Positions 16,579 through 24,461 of a stretch of DNA of 64,000 bases are shown piece after piece; positions within the stretch are counted from its first letter, which is position 1, and every line of letters starts with the position of its first letter. The notes beneath the pieces are model-generated. The model had not been told where the DNA came from, ran no database searches, and saw only the letters and a program-made list of their open reading frames with translations. Origin of the DNA: Kitasatospora sp. MAA4 (GTDB taxonomy: Bacteria > Actinomycetota > Actinomycetes > Streptomycetales > Streptomycetaceae); contig NZ_JARZAI010000008.1 of assembly GCF_029893355.1 (NCBI RefSeq), forward strand, positions 124,001 to 188,000. The letters are read 5' to 3'. The position numbers and the translations under genes are program-made.

Positions 16579-17487
16579 GAGGCTGCGCCTGCTGGTGAAG
16601 CGGTGCTGCTCGCCGGTCACCGGGTCGGTGAACTCCAGCTGCCGGGCGAGCAGTTGCAACGGGTGGCTGAAGTCCTCCGGCGCGCCGGCGTCCAACAGGA
16701 CGGGGTAGACCGGATCGCCGAGCAGCGGCAGGCCCAGGCTGCTCATGTGCAGCCGCAGTTGGTGGGTGCGCCCGGTCAGCGGCAGCAGCCGGTAGCGGCC
16801 CAGCGTGCCGCGGCGCTCGATCAGCTCGATCCGGCTCTCGCTGTTGGGCTCGCCGGCCACCTCCTGGGCGGCGATCACGCCGCGCTCCTTGAGGATCCGG
16901 CTGCGGACGGTGCGCGGCAGGGCGAGCGCGGGGTCGTACGGCGCGATCGCCTCGTACTCCTTGCGCACCAGGTGGTCGCGGAAGAGCGTCTGGTACGCCC
17001 CGCGGTACTCGGGGGCGACGACGAACATCACCAGTCCCGCGGTCAGCCGGTCCAGCCGGTGCGCGGGGCTGAGCGCGGGCAGGTCCAGGTCGCGGCGCAG
17101 CCGGGCCAGCGCCGTCTGGGTCACGTGCCCGCCGCGCGGCATGGTGGCCAGGAAGTGCGGCTTGTCCACCACCAGCAGCCGCTCGTCGCGGTACAGCACG
17201 TCGATGCCGAACGGGACGGGCACCTCGTCCGGCAGGTCGCGGTGGAACCACAGGTAGCCGTCGGGCCGGAACGGTGCGTCCGGCGCCAGCGGGCCGTCCA
17301 CGCCGACGAACCGGCCCTCGCGCAGCATCGCCTCCACCTGACCGGCCAGCCGCTCGGGGAAGTGGTCCAGCAGATACGCACGGACGGTCGGCCAGGGCCC
17401 CTCGCCCGGCAGCCGCAGCCGCACCGGGTCGATCCCGTCGCGCTGCGGCAGTGGTGCGGGGGGCAGCGTGGGCCGGCGGCGTCTCAT
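16558..17487 (-). CDS. RluA-family pseudouridine synthase
   Basis: 309-residue enzyme converting uridine to pseudouridine in rRNA or tRNA. It carries the RluA signature HRLDRLTAGLVMF near residue 152, whose Asp is the catalytic nucleophile. Also present are VDKPHFLATMP upstream, RKEYEAIAPYD, and LTGRTHQLRLHMSSLGLPLLGDPVYP near residue 240. The N-terminal 90 residues are an S4-like extension. ATG 17487. Its last codons form one arm of the terminator palindrome. Target nucleotide not predictable from sequence. Confidence 0.9.
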   Translation of the reverse strand: MRRRRPTLPPAPLPQRDGIDPVRLRLPGEGPWPTVRAYLLDHFPERLAGQVEAMLREGRFVGVDGPLAPDAPFRPDGYLWFHRDLPDEVPVPFGIDVLYRDERLLVVDKPHFLATMPRGGHVTQTALARLRRDLDLPALSPAHRLDRLTAGLVMFVVAPEYRGAYQTLFRDHLVRKEYEAIAPYDPALALPRTVRSRILKERGVIAAQEVAGEPNSESRIELIERRGTLGRYRLLPLTGRTHQLRLHMSSLGLPLLGDPVYPVLLDAGAPEDFSHPLQLLARQLEFTDPVTGEQHRFTSRRSLQAWGER

Positions 17488-17532
17488 ATCGAGTCCAGCC
17501 TAACCTGCGGCTTTTCGCCGCCGGCCCACCTC

Positions 17533-18885
17533 TCAGGCGGCGGCCTGGATCTCGTGCAGGGCGGCTACCAGGGCGTCCACGTCCTGAACCGTGTTGTACA
17601 GCGCCAGCGAGGCCCGCGCCGCGCTCTGCAGGCCGAAGGCGGCCAGGGCGGGCTGTGCGCAGTGGTGTCCCGCGCGCACCGCGATGCCCTGCTGGTCGAG
17701 TGCCCCGGCCACCGCCATCGGGTCGGTCCCGGCGAGCAGGAACGTCAGCACGCCGATCCTCCCCGGCGCGTCGCCGATCAGCTGAAGTCCGGGGACGGTG
17801 GCCAGCAGGCCGAGCGCGTAGGCGGTGAGCTGCTCCTCGTGCGCGGTGGCGGCCTCCCGGTCCAGCCCGGCCAGGTACCGCAGGGCGGCCCCGAGTCCGG
17901 CGACCCCGGCGATGTGGCCGGTTCCCGCTTCGAGTCGGTGCGGGATCGGTGCGTACGTGGTCTCCCCGAAGCTCACCGAGTCGATCATGTTGCCGCCACC
18001 CTGCCACGGCGGCATCGCCTCCAGCAGCTCGCGCTTGCCGAAGAGCACCCCGATCCCGGTCGGGGCGAAGATCTTGTGCCCCGAGAAGGCGTAGAAGTCG
18101 GCGTCCAGCTCGGTGACGTCCACCGGGAAGTGGCTTACCGCCTGGGCGCCGTCGACCAGCACCTTGGCGCCGTACCGGTGGGCGAGCGCGGTCATCTCGG
18201 CCACCGGCGGGACGGTCCCCAGCACGTTGGAGGCGTGGGTCAGCGCGACCAGCCTGGTCCGGGAGCCGAGCAGGTCCCGGTAGGCGTCCTGGTCGAGCCG
18301 GCCGTCGGGCAGCAGCGGGATCGGGCGGATCCGCGCCCGGCGCTCGGCGGCGATCAACTGCCAGGGCACCAGGTTGGAATGGTGCTCCGCCGCCGAGACC
18401 AGGATCTCGTCGCCCACGCCCAGGTTGGCGCGACCCCAGCTCTGCGCCACCAGGTTGACGGCCTCGGTCGTGCCGCGGACGAAGACGATCTCGCCCTCGT
18501 CCCGGGTGCCGAGCAGCTCGGCCGCGGCCTGGCGGCCCTCCTCGTAGACCTGGGTGGCCTGCTTGGCCAGGGTGTGCGCGCCGCGGTGGACGTTGGAGGT
18601 CTCCCTCGCGTAGTGCTCGGAGACGGCCTCGACGACCTGGCGGGGCTTGAGCGTGGTGGCGCCGTTGTCCAGCCAGACCAGCGGACGGCCGTTCACCTCC
18701 CGGTGCAGCTGCGGGAAGTCGCGCCGGACCGCCTCGACGTCGAAGCCGCTGGGAGCTGTCGTCGACGTGGGTGGTTGGGCCGACTGCTGCTGCGGCAGCC
18801 AGTACCGCGGGCCGCCCGCCGCGTGGGCGAGCGCCGCCGGCAGCGGGCGGGGGGTCGGCTGGGGGAATCCGTCAGGAGTAGTCAT
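17533..18885 (-). CDS. SufS-type cysteine desulfurase, probable encapsulin cargo
   Basis: 450-residue PLP enzyme releasing sulfur from cysteine as persulfide. Class II (SufS/CsdA-like) features are LDNGATTLKPRQV, NVHRGAHTLA, SAAEHHSNLVPWQ, VDGAQAVSHFPVDV, PLP lysine Lys271 in SGHKIFAPTG, and catalytic Cys409 in GHHCAQPALAAFG. The first 45 residues are a Pro/Gln/Thr-rich disordered extension (PRYWLPQQQSAQPP) absent from housekeeping SufS. In family 2 encapsulin systems such extensions direct cargo into the shell. ATG 18885 overlaps the shell gene's stop by 14 bases, so synthesis is coupled to the shell. Confidence 0.9.
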   Translation of the reverse strand: MTTPDGFPQPTPRPLPAALAHAAGGPRYWLPQQQSAQPPTSTTAPSGFDVEAVRRDFPQLHREVNGRPLVWLDNGATTLKPRQVVEAVSEHYARETSNVHRGAHTLAKQATQVYEEGRQAAAELLGTRDEGEIVFVRGTTEAVNLVAQSWGRANLGVGDEILVSAAEHHSNLVPWQLIAAERRARIRPIPLLPDGRLDQDAYRDLLGSRTRLVALTHASNVLGTVPPVAEMTALAHRYGAKVLVDGAQAVSHFPVDVTELDADFYAFSGHKIFAPTGIGVLFGKRELLEAMPPWQGGGNMIDSVSFGETTYAPIPHRLEAGTGHIAGVAGLGAALRYLAGLDREAATAHEEQLTAYALGLLATVPGLQLIGDAPGRIGVLTFLLAGTDPMAVAGALDQQGIAVRAGHHCAQPALAAFGLQSAARASLALYNTVQDVDALVAALHEIQAAA

Positions 18886-20299
18886 AGTAGTTCGACACCT
18901 CGACGTTCTGGAGCACGGCGATGGCGTCGTCCACCAGCGCGGCGGTCGAGAAGTAACTCGTCACCAGGTACGAGGTGATGGCCTGGTGGTCGACGCCCAT
19001 CGCCTTCACCGACAGGCCCGGCTCCACCTCGTCCGGCACCTTCGACGGGCGCAGGCCCACCACGCCCTGCTCGGCCTCGCCGACCCGCATCAGCAGGATG
19101 TTGGTCGTGCCGGGCGCCGAGTCGCCCGAGCCCTTGAGGTCGAGCTTGTCGGAGGGCAGCAGCGGCACACCGCGCCAGGTCAGGAACGGGCTGCCGAAGA
19201 GCTCCACGATCTGCGGCGGCACCCCGCGCCGGGTGCACTCGCGCCCGAACGCGGCGATCGCCCGCGGGTGCGCCAGGAAGAACGCGGGCTGCTTCCACAC
19301 CCGGGCGAGCAGCTCGTCCATGTCGTCCGGTGTCGGCGCGCCCCTGCGGGTGTGCACCCGCTGGCCGGGCGCGACGTTCCTGAGCAGCCCGTACTCGGCG
19401 TTGTTGATCATCTCCCACTCCTGGCGCTCGCGCAGCGCCTCGGCGGTCAGCCGCAGCTGCGCCTGGACCTGGTCGATCGAGGAGTTGTAGATGTCGGCGA
19501 CCCGGGTGTGCACCTTCAGTACGGTCTGCGCGATGCTCAGCTCGTACTCGCGGGGGCTCTCCTCGTAGTCCACGAAGGTCTGCGGCAGGTGGGGCTCGCC
19601 GCTGTGGCCGGAGGTCAGGTCGATCGGGTGCTCGCGGTCGGCCGGGCCCTGCCCGTCGGCGGCGTAGGCGTCCAGCTGGGCGCGCAACGCGGGTTCCCGG
19701 TCGGCGAGTTCGGTGAGCATCCGGTGGTCGAGCGAGAGCACGGTGCACGGCGTGGACGCCCTGACCTGGTACGGCATCGGCTCGCCGTGCACCCAGGCGG
19801 CGACGTCGAAGAAGTCCCCGTCGCCGAGCATGGCGAGCAGGGCGTCCTCGCCGTACTGGCCGGTGGCGCGCTTCTCGGCGCGGCCGAGGGCGATGACGTG
19901 CAGTTGCCCGGCCGGCGAGTCGGCGTCGGCGATCAGCTCGCCGGCCCCGACCTCGCGCTGCACGAAGCCCCCGGCCAGGGCGTTCAGCACCGGGCTCTCC
20001 AGCTCGCTGAGGAAGGCGATCTCGCGCAGGTCCTCGGCGATCACCTGGGCGGCGCCGCTGCCGTCCGCGTAGGTGCTGATCAGCCCGTCGCCGAGGATGA
20101 AGCCGCGGCGGCGGTTGACCCGGTAGACGCCGGCCTCCAGGTCCACCCAGGGCAGCGCGCGCAGCAGGTAGCGGGGGGTGATCCCGAGCATCTGCGGCGC
20201 GGTCTTGGTGGTGGTGGCCAGGTTCCTGGCGGCGGAGGTGCTCAGGCTCCGCTGGCTCTGCTGACTGGGCTGACTCTGCTGCGTGATCTCGGTGGTCAT
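18872..20299 (-). CDS. Family 2 encapsulin shell protein with cyclic-nucleotide-binding-like domain
   Basis: 475-residue HK97-fold nanocompartment shell protein. It has an N-terminal arm (ATTTKTAPQMLGITPRYLLRALPWVDLEAGVYRVNRR by key residues), then a CAP_ED/cNMP-binding-like insert about 85-205 (FVQREVGAGELIADADSPAGQLHVIALGRAEKR; DGDFFDVAAWVHGE). The HK97-like remainder includes QTFVDYEESPREYELS, VHTRVADIYNSSIDQVQAQLRLTAEALRERQEWEMINN and PAFFLAHPRAIAAF. The insert places it in subfamily 2B. ATG 20299 has an AGGGA site; an upstream ATG at 20329 is less likely. It is the first gene of the two-gene shell-desulfurase operon. Confidence 0.92.
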   Translation of the reverse strand: MTTEITQQSQPSQQSQRSLSTSAARNLATTTKTAPQMLGITPRYLLRALPWVDLEAGVYRVNRRRGFILGDGLISTYADGSGAAQVIAEDLREIAFLSELESPVLNALAGGFVQREVGAGELIADADSPAGQLHVIALGRAEKRATGQYGEDALLAMLGDGDFFDVAAWVHGEPMPYQVRASTPCTVLSLDHRMLTELADREPALRAQLDAYAADGQGPADREHPIDLTSGHSGEPHLPQTFVDYEESPREYELSIAQTVLKVHTRVADIYNSSIDQVQAQLRLTAEALRERQEWEMINNAEYGLLRNVAPGQRVHTRRGAPTPDDMDELLARVWKQPAFFLAHPRAIAAFGRECTRRGVPPQIVELFGSPFLTWRGVPLLPSDKLDLKGSGDSAPGTTNILLMRVGEAEQGVVGLRPSKVPDEVEPGLSVKAMGVDHQAITSYLVTSYFSTAALVDDAIAVLQNVEVSNYYDYS

Positions 20300-20553
20300 G
20301 GCTGGTCCCTGTCCTCGGCTCGATGACATGACGAAGCGTCAAAAGGTCGACGGCAGGCGGGGGATAGGCGCCCCGCCCGGTCGCCAGACAGGATTCTTGC
20401 GAGACCGTCGCGCCGATGTAAGGCATGTTCGAATGCACCGGTGGAGACCGCGATGCAAGGCCGGACGGGTGCCGCGCGAAACTCACTCGTAGGAGTGAAT
20501 TGGGCCATAAGCAGCAGTGATGTGTTCGAAAGATTCCCTTGGGAACGTCCCGG

Positions 20554-21672
20554 TCAGCGCAGGATCCCCTCCAGGAAGTCGCTGCCCAGCCGGGCGACCA
20601 CCGTCAGGTCCAGCTGGTGGAGCACATAGCGGCCGCGCCGACGCGTGGTGAGCAGCCCGGCCTTCTTCAGGACGGCGAGATGCCGGGAGACCTCGGGCGC
20701 GCTGAGGTCGTGCGAGGCCGCCAACTCGGTGGTGGTGAAGGCGGATCGGGCCAGGTAGCGGCAGAGCCGGATCCGCATCGGGTGCGCGAGGGCCTCCAGT
20801 CGCAGCGTGAGCAGCTCCAGGGAGCGGGGGCCCGGCAGTTCGGGCGCGGCGGCCGGATACTGGACCACCGGTCGCCAGCCCGGCGCGCGCAGCATCCACA
20901 GGTGGGGCCAGCCGAAGGAGGACGGCACGAAGGTGACGCCCGGGCCGACGGCCGGGTCGAGCGCGGTCGCACGGCCGTCGCTGAGCTTGTCGACGCGGAT
21001 CCGCGACCCGCCGTCCGCCGGCGCCACGGCGGCCGACACCTCGGCCAGCGTCTCGGCCAACCCCCTGCGGCGCAGCAGCTCCGTCTTGTTCCGGGCGTCG
21101 GCGGCGAGTTGGACGCGCACCCGCTGCCAGACGTCGTCGAAGAACGCCTCGGCGCAGTCCTCGAACAGGCGGCGGATCCAGGCCCGTACGGCCGGCGGGT
21201 CCTCCAGCAGCCGCTTGGCGAAGTCCACCTGCCGGGGGCCGCGCACGGTGGCACGCTCCAGGGCCTGCGTGCGGGCCTCGGCGTTCAGCAGCGGGGACGG
21301 GCCGCCCCGGCCGTAGCCGCTGTGGCAGGAGATCTCCAGGGCGGCCTCGACGAAGCGGGCGTCGTCCAGGCGGTCCAGCAGGTCCAGGTCCTCGGCGAGC
21401 GTGGCGCCCGGGCGGCCGAGCGCGTCCGGCAGCGCGGCGAACGGCATCGAGATGTCGGAGGAGGTGGAGCCCCACAGGAAGTCGGCCTCGCAGAGCCGGT
21501 CCGCCAGGTCCGGCCGCAGGGCGGCGTTGGTCGCGGTGGTCCAGCCGTGCAGCCCGGGGTGGTGCCCCGGCTCGGCCAGGACGTGCAGGGCGGCGCACAG
21601 TTCGGCCAGCGGCGACGGACTGAAGACCAGCTGCTCGGGCGGGAGTCCCGCGATGTCTATGGTCACGCTCAT
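20554..21672 (-). CDS. DUF5937 / ArsR-type winged-helix transcriptional regulator
   Basis: 372 residues. The N-terminal 270 residues match DUF5937 (FSPSPLAELCAALHVLAEPGHHP; WGWPHLW-like FGWPHLWMLRAPGWRPVVQYP). The C-terminal 85 residues are an ArsR-type winged helix: LEALAHPMRIRLCRYLARSAFTTTELAASHDLSAPEVSRHLAVLKKAGLLTTRRRGRYVLHQLD. No cysteine metal site is visible, so it probably senses something other than metal. Upstream of the encapsulin operon on the same strand, with 254 bases between; it could be unrelated to it. ATG 21672. Confidence 0.87.
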   Translation of the reverse strand: MSVTIDIAGLPPEQLVFSPSPLAELCAALHVLAEPGHHPGLHGWTTATNAALRPDLADRLCEADFLWGSTSSDISMPFAALPDALGRPGATLAEDLDLLDRLDDARFVEAALEISCHSGYGRGGPSPLLNAEARTQALERATVRGPRQVDFAKRLLEDPPAVRAWIRRLFEDCAEAFFDDVWQRVRVQLAADARNKTELLRRRGLAETLAEVSAAVAPADGGSRIRVDKLSDGRATALDPAVGPGVTFVPSSFGWPHLWMLRAPGWRPVVQYPAAAPELPGPRSLELLTLRLEALAHPMRIRLCRYLARSAFTTTELAASHDLSAPEVSRHLAVLKKAGLLTTRRRGRYVLHQLDLTVVARLGSDFLEGILR

Positions 21673-21780
21673 GGGTTCATGATGCCTGGCATCGCTGCAG
21701 GTCGGGCCGGGCGGGCCGTCGATTGACAGTCCTGGTCAATCGACGCGACGGGCCCACGCCGGGCGCCGCAGGGTGGGGGC

Positions 21781-21954
21781 ATGAACGCCACCCAGCAGCA
21801 CATGCTCGACGTCCACCGCGCCGCCCAGCACCGGACGCTGCCCCCGCCCGCCCCCGGCGCGGGCGACTGGCCCGGCTGGTGGAGGGCGGCGCGGGCACTA
21901 CTCGGGACCACTCGGGACTACGAGTGGTCGAGGACGCGGGAGAGGAAGCGCTGA
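21781..21954 (+). CDS. Small hypothetical protein
   Basis: 57-residue frame starting MNATQQHMLDVHRAAQ after GGGTGGGGG, with a Pro-rich middle and a WPGWWRAARALLG segment, ending in basic residues. Its 3' end overlaps the 3' end of the ABC ATPase gene by 37 bases in opposite orientation. Composition and ribosome site support a real small gene; function not recognised. Confidence 0.45.
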   Translation: MNATQQHMLDVHRAAQHRTLPPPAPGAGDWPGWWRAARALLGTTRDYEWSRTRERKR

Positions 21955-22661
21955 GTGGCCTGCTGCCGCGGAGCGGTGAGCACCTGCTCCGCCGTGCCCT
22001 GCTCCAGGATCACGCCGTCCTCCAGGAAGCAGACCTGGTCGGCGACCTGGCGTGCGAAGCCCATCTCGTGGGTGGCCATCAGGATGGTCAGCCCGCGCTG
22101 CTTGAGGTCCGCGACCACGTCCAGGACCTCGCCCACCAGCTCGGGGTCGAGCGCCGAGGTGATCTCGTCGAAGAGCAGCAGGTCCGGTTCGGTGGCCAGG
22201 GCGCGGGCGATCGCGGCGCGCTGCTGCTGTCCGCCGGAGAGCCGGTCGGGGTGGTCCTGCGCCTTGTCCGCGAGTCCGAGCCGGTCCAGCAGTTCGAGGG
22301 CCGACGCCTCGGCCTGCCGTCGCGGCACGCCGTGCACCCGGCGCGGCGCGAGTGTGATGTTGTCCAGCACGCTCAGGTGCGGGAACAGGTTGTAGGCCTG
22401 GAAGACGATGCCGATCCGCCGGCGTGCCAGGTTGGCGTCCAGGCGGGGGTCGGTCAGCTCGCTCTCGCCGAGGTGGACGGTGCCGTCGTCGACGACCTCC
22501 AGCAGGTCCACGCAGCGCAGCAGCGTCGACTTGCCCGAGCCCGAACCGCCGATCAGGCAGACGACCTGGTGCTCGGCGACGTCCAGGTCGATCGAGCGCA
22601 GCACCAGGCGTGACCCGTACTGCTTGCGCACGCCGCGGATCCGCAGCAGCGGCTCGCTCAT
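21918..22661 (-). CDS. Polar amino-acid ABC transporter ATPase
   Basis: 247-residue GlnQ/HisP-class ATPase. Walker A GGSGSGKST near residue 38, Q-loop FQAYNLFPHL near 90, signature LSGGQQQR near 142, Walker B LLLFDEIT near 165 and switch His in ATHEMGF near 195. It energises the adjacent permease. ATG 22661 overlaps the permease stop in ATGA, so the two are coupled. Belongs to the SAM hydrolase/ABC operon controlled by the leader at about 25.4 kb. Confidence 0.92.
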   Translation of the reverse strand: MSEPLLRIRGVRKQYGSRLVLRSIDLDVAEHQVVCLIGGSGSGKSTLLRCVDLLEVVDDGTVHLGESELTDPRLDANLARRRIGIVFQAYNLFPHLSVLDNITLAPRRVHGVPRRQAEASALELLDRLGLADKAQDHPDRLSGGQQQRAAIARALATEPDLLLFDEITSALDPELVGEVLDVVADLKQRGLTILMATHEMGFARQVADQVCFLEDGVILEQGTAEQVLTAPRQQATQRFLSRVLDHS

Positions 22662-23539
22662 CGTCCCGCCTCCGCCCAGGTGCGCTGCGCCGCGCGCCGC
22701 TGGAGGCGGTCGGCGAAGCGGGTCAACGGGATGGTCACCGCGATGAACAAGAGTGCCGCTCCCAGATAAGGGGTGTAGTTGAAGTCGTAGTCGGCCTTGA
22801 TCTGCGCGGCCCGCAGCGCCTCCAGCGGACCGAGGACGGCGACCAGCGCGGTGTCCTTCTGCAGCGCGATGAAGTCGTTGAGCAGGGGCGGCAGGACGTT
22901 GCGCACCGCCTGCGGCAGCACCACGTGCCGCAGGGTCTGACGCTCGTTCAACCCCAGCGCCCGCGCGGCGTTCCGCTGGGCCGGGTGCACCGAGTTCAGC
23001 CCCGCGCGCAGCACCTCGCCGACGTAGGCCGCGTAGGAGAGCACCAGCGCGATCACCCCGAGCACCCAGGGCTGGGTGGGCGTGCCCTGCAGGCGCAGGG
23101 CCGGCAGCCCGAACCCGATCAGGAAGACCAGCAGCAGGGTCGGCACGCCGCGGAAGACGTCCACGTACACGGTCGCCGCCAGCCGCAGCGGCTGAAGGCC
23201 CGGCGCACGGGTCACCCGTACCAGGGCGATCAGCAGGCCAAGGCCCAGGATCAGCACCTCGGCGATCAGGAACATCTGGACGTTGAGCCAGAAGCCCCGC
23301 AGGATCTCCGGGAGCGTGCTCCGGAACTCCGCGCCGTTCAGGAACAGGCTGTGCACGCGCTCCCAGCCGGGCGAGGCGACCGCGGCCGCCCCCAGCGCCA
23401 GCAGGCAGAACAGGGTGCACAGGGCGGCGATCCAGGTGTTGCGCCGCCTGCGGGAACGGCGGAACCGCTCGCGCTCGCGCTCCCGGGCGCTCGGTCGGTA
23501 GTCCTCGTCCGGCGGCGCGGCCTGTGTGGTGAAGTCCAT
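22658..23539 (-). CDS. Polar amino-acid ABC transporter permease
   Basis: 293 residues. A basic cytosolic N-terminus (SARERERERFRRSRRRRNT) is followed by about five membrane helices and the HisM/GlnP-type EAA loop (LNSVHPAQRNAARALGLNERQTLRHVVLPQAVRNVLPPLLND near residue 190, key residues AARALGL and LPQAVR). It starts at ATG 23539, 11 bases after the binding-protein gene, and overlaps the ATPase gene by four. A single permease gene implies a homodimeric pore, as in GlnP-like importers. Substrate class amino acid; see the binding protein. Confidence 0.9.
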   Translation of the reverse strand: MDFTTQAAPPDEDYRPSARERERERFRRSRRRRNTWIAALCTLFCLLALGAAAVASPGWERVHSLFLNGAEFRSTLPEILRGFWLNVQMFLIAEVLILGLGLLIALVRVTRAPGLQPLRLAATVYVDVFRGVPTLLLVFLIGFGLPALRLQGTPTQPWVLGVIALVLSYAAYVGEVLRAGLNSVHPAQRNAARALGLNERQTLRHVVLPQAVRNVLPPLLNDFIALQKDTALVAVLGPLEALRAAQIKADYDFNYTPYLGAALLFIAVTIPLTRFADRLQRRAAQRTWAEAGR

Positions 23540-23550
23540 GGTCGGCCCCG

Positions 23551-24423
23551 CTACGGCTTCAGCTCGGGGACGTTCGCCGAGGCGGACAGCCACTGGTCGG
23601 TGATCTTGGCGAGCGTGCCGTCCGCCTTGAGGGCGCTCAGCGCCTGGCTGACGCAGGAGGTCAGTCCGCTGCCCTTCTGCAGCAGCAGGCCGAACTCCTC
23701 GGGGGCGCCGCCGTCGTAGCCGAACTGACCGAGGATCTTGGCGTTGTTCAGCTCCGAACCGGCCAGGTAGAACACGGTCGGCAGGTCGGTGACGATCGCG
23801 TCGATCTGGCCGTTCTGCAGCGCGTTGACCTCGTCGTTGGTGGTGTTGAAGACGCTCGGCTGGTGCGAGGGCTTGAGCTCGCCGAGCACGGCCTGGTAGC
23901 TGGTGGTGGCCACCTGCACGCCGATCCTGGCGTCCTTGAGCGCGCCCAGCGAAGTGGCGGTCGCGTACTTGGAGTTGGCCAGGGTGAGGACGCCCTGGTC
24001 GGCCGTGTAGTAGCTGGTGGAGAAATCCACTGCCTGGGCGCGCTGCGGGGTGTTGGAGATCTCGTTGATGTCGAAGTCGAAGTTCTTCGCGCCCGGGGCA
24101 TAGGAGTTGTCGAAGGGTTCGACCACCCACTTCACCTGGCTCTGGCCGAAACCGAGCTTGCCGGCCACCGCGTACGCCACCGCGCTCTCGAAGCCCTTCC
24201 CGTTGGCCGGGGTGTTGCTGTCGAACCACGGCGAATAGGCCGGCGAGTCGGTGGCGACGGTCAACTGTCCGCTCTTGTGGAGGCTGGGGTTGTTCGTCGT
24301 GCAGGTGGCACTGGCGGAGCCGGTCGCCGTCGCCGAGGTCTGCGGCTGCGGCGCGCAGGCGGCGGCCGTCAGCACGACGGCGGCCGCGACGGAAGCCGAA
24401 AGGGCTATGCGGGTACGGGACAT
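23551..24423 (-). CDS. ABC transporter amino-acid-binding lipoprotein
   Basis: 290-residue solute-binding protein of SBP family 3. It has a lipoprotein signal (TAAACAPQ, lipidated Cys near residue 23), then GQLTVATDSPAYSPWF, GKGFESAVAYAVAGKLG, WVVEPFDNSYAPG, NFDFDINEISNTPQRAQAVDFSTSYY and DAIVTDLPTVFYLAG. The strong AAGGAG site sits beside a perfect AT-rich palindrome at 24433-24446. Co-transcription with a SAM-hydrolysing enzyme and a Met-codon leader suggests the ligand is methionine or a related compound, an inference from context. Confidence 0.9.
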   Translation of the reverse strand: MSRTRIALSASVAAAVVLTAAACAPQPQTSATATGSASATCTTNNPSLHKSGQLTVATDSPAYSPWFDSNTPANGKGFESAVAYAVAGKLGFGQSQVKWVVEPFDNSYAPGAKNFDFDINEISNTPQRAQAVDFSTSYYTADQGVLTLANSKYATATSLGALKDARIGVQVATTSYQAVLGELKPSHQPSVFNTTNDEVNALQNGQIDAIVTDLPTVFYLAGSELNNAKILGQFGYDGGAPEEFGLLLQKGSGLTSCVSQALSALKADGTLAKITDQWLSASANVPELKP

Positions 24424-24432
24424 GGTGAACTC

Positions 24433-24446
24433 CTTTTTCGAAAAAG
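24433..24446. promoter_or_regulatory. AT-rich 14-bp perfect palindrome before the binding-protein gene
   Basis: CTTTTTCGAAAAAG lies between the SAM hydrolase stop and the binding-protein start, directly against the AAGGAG ribosome site. In such G+C-rich DNA it stands out. It could be an operator for an internal promoter or an mRNA hairpin that sets relative expression of the downstream genes. Confidence 0.4.
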
Positions 24447-24461
24447 CTTAGTGACGACGTG

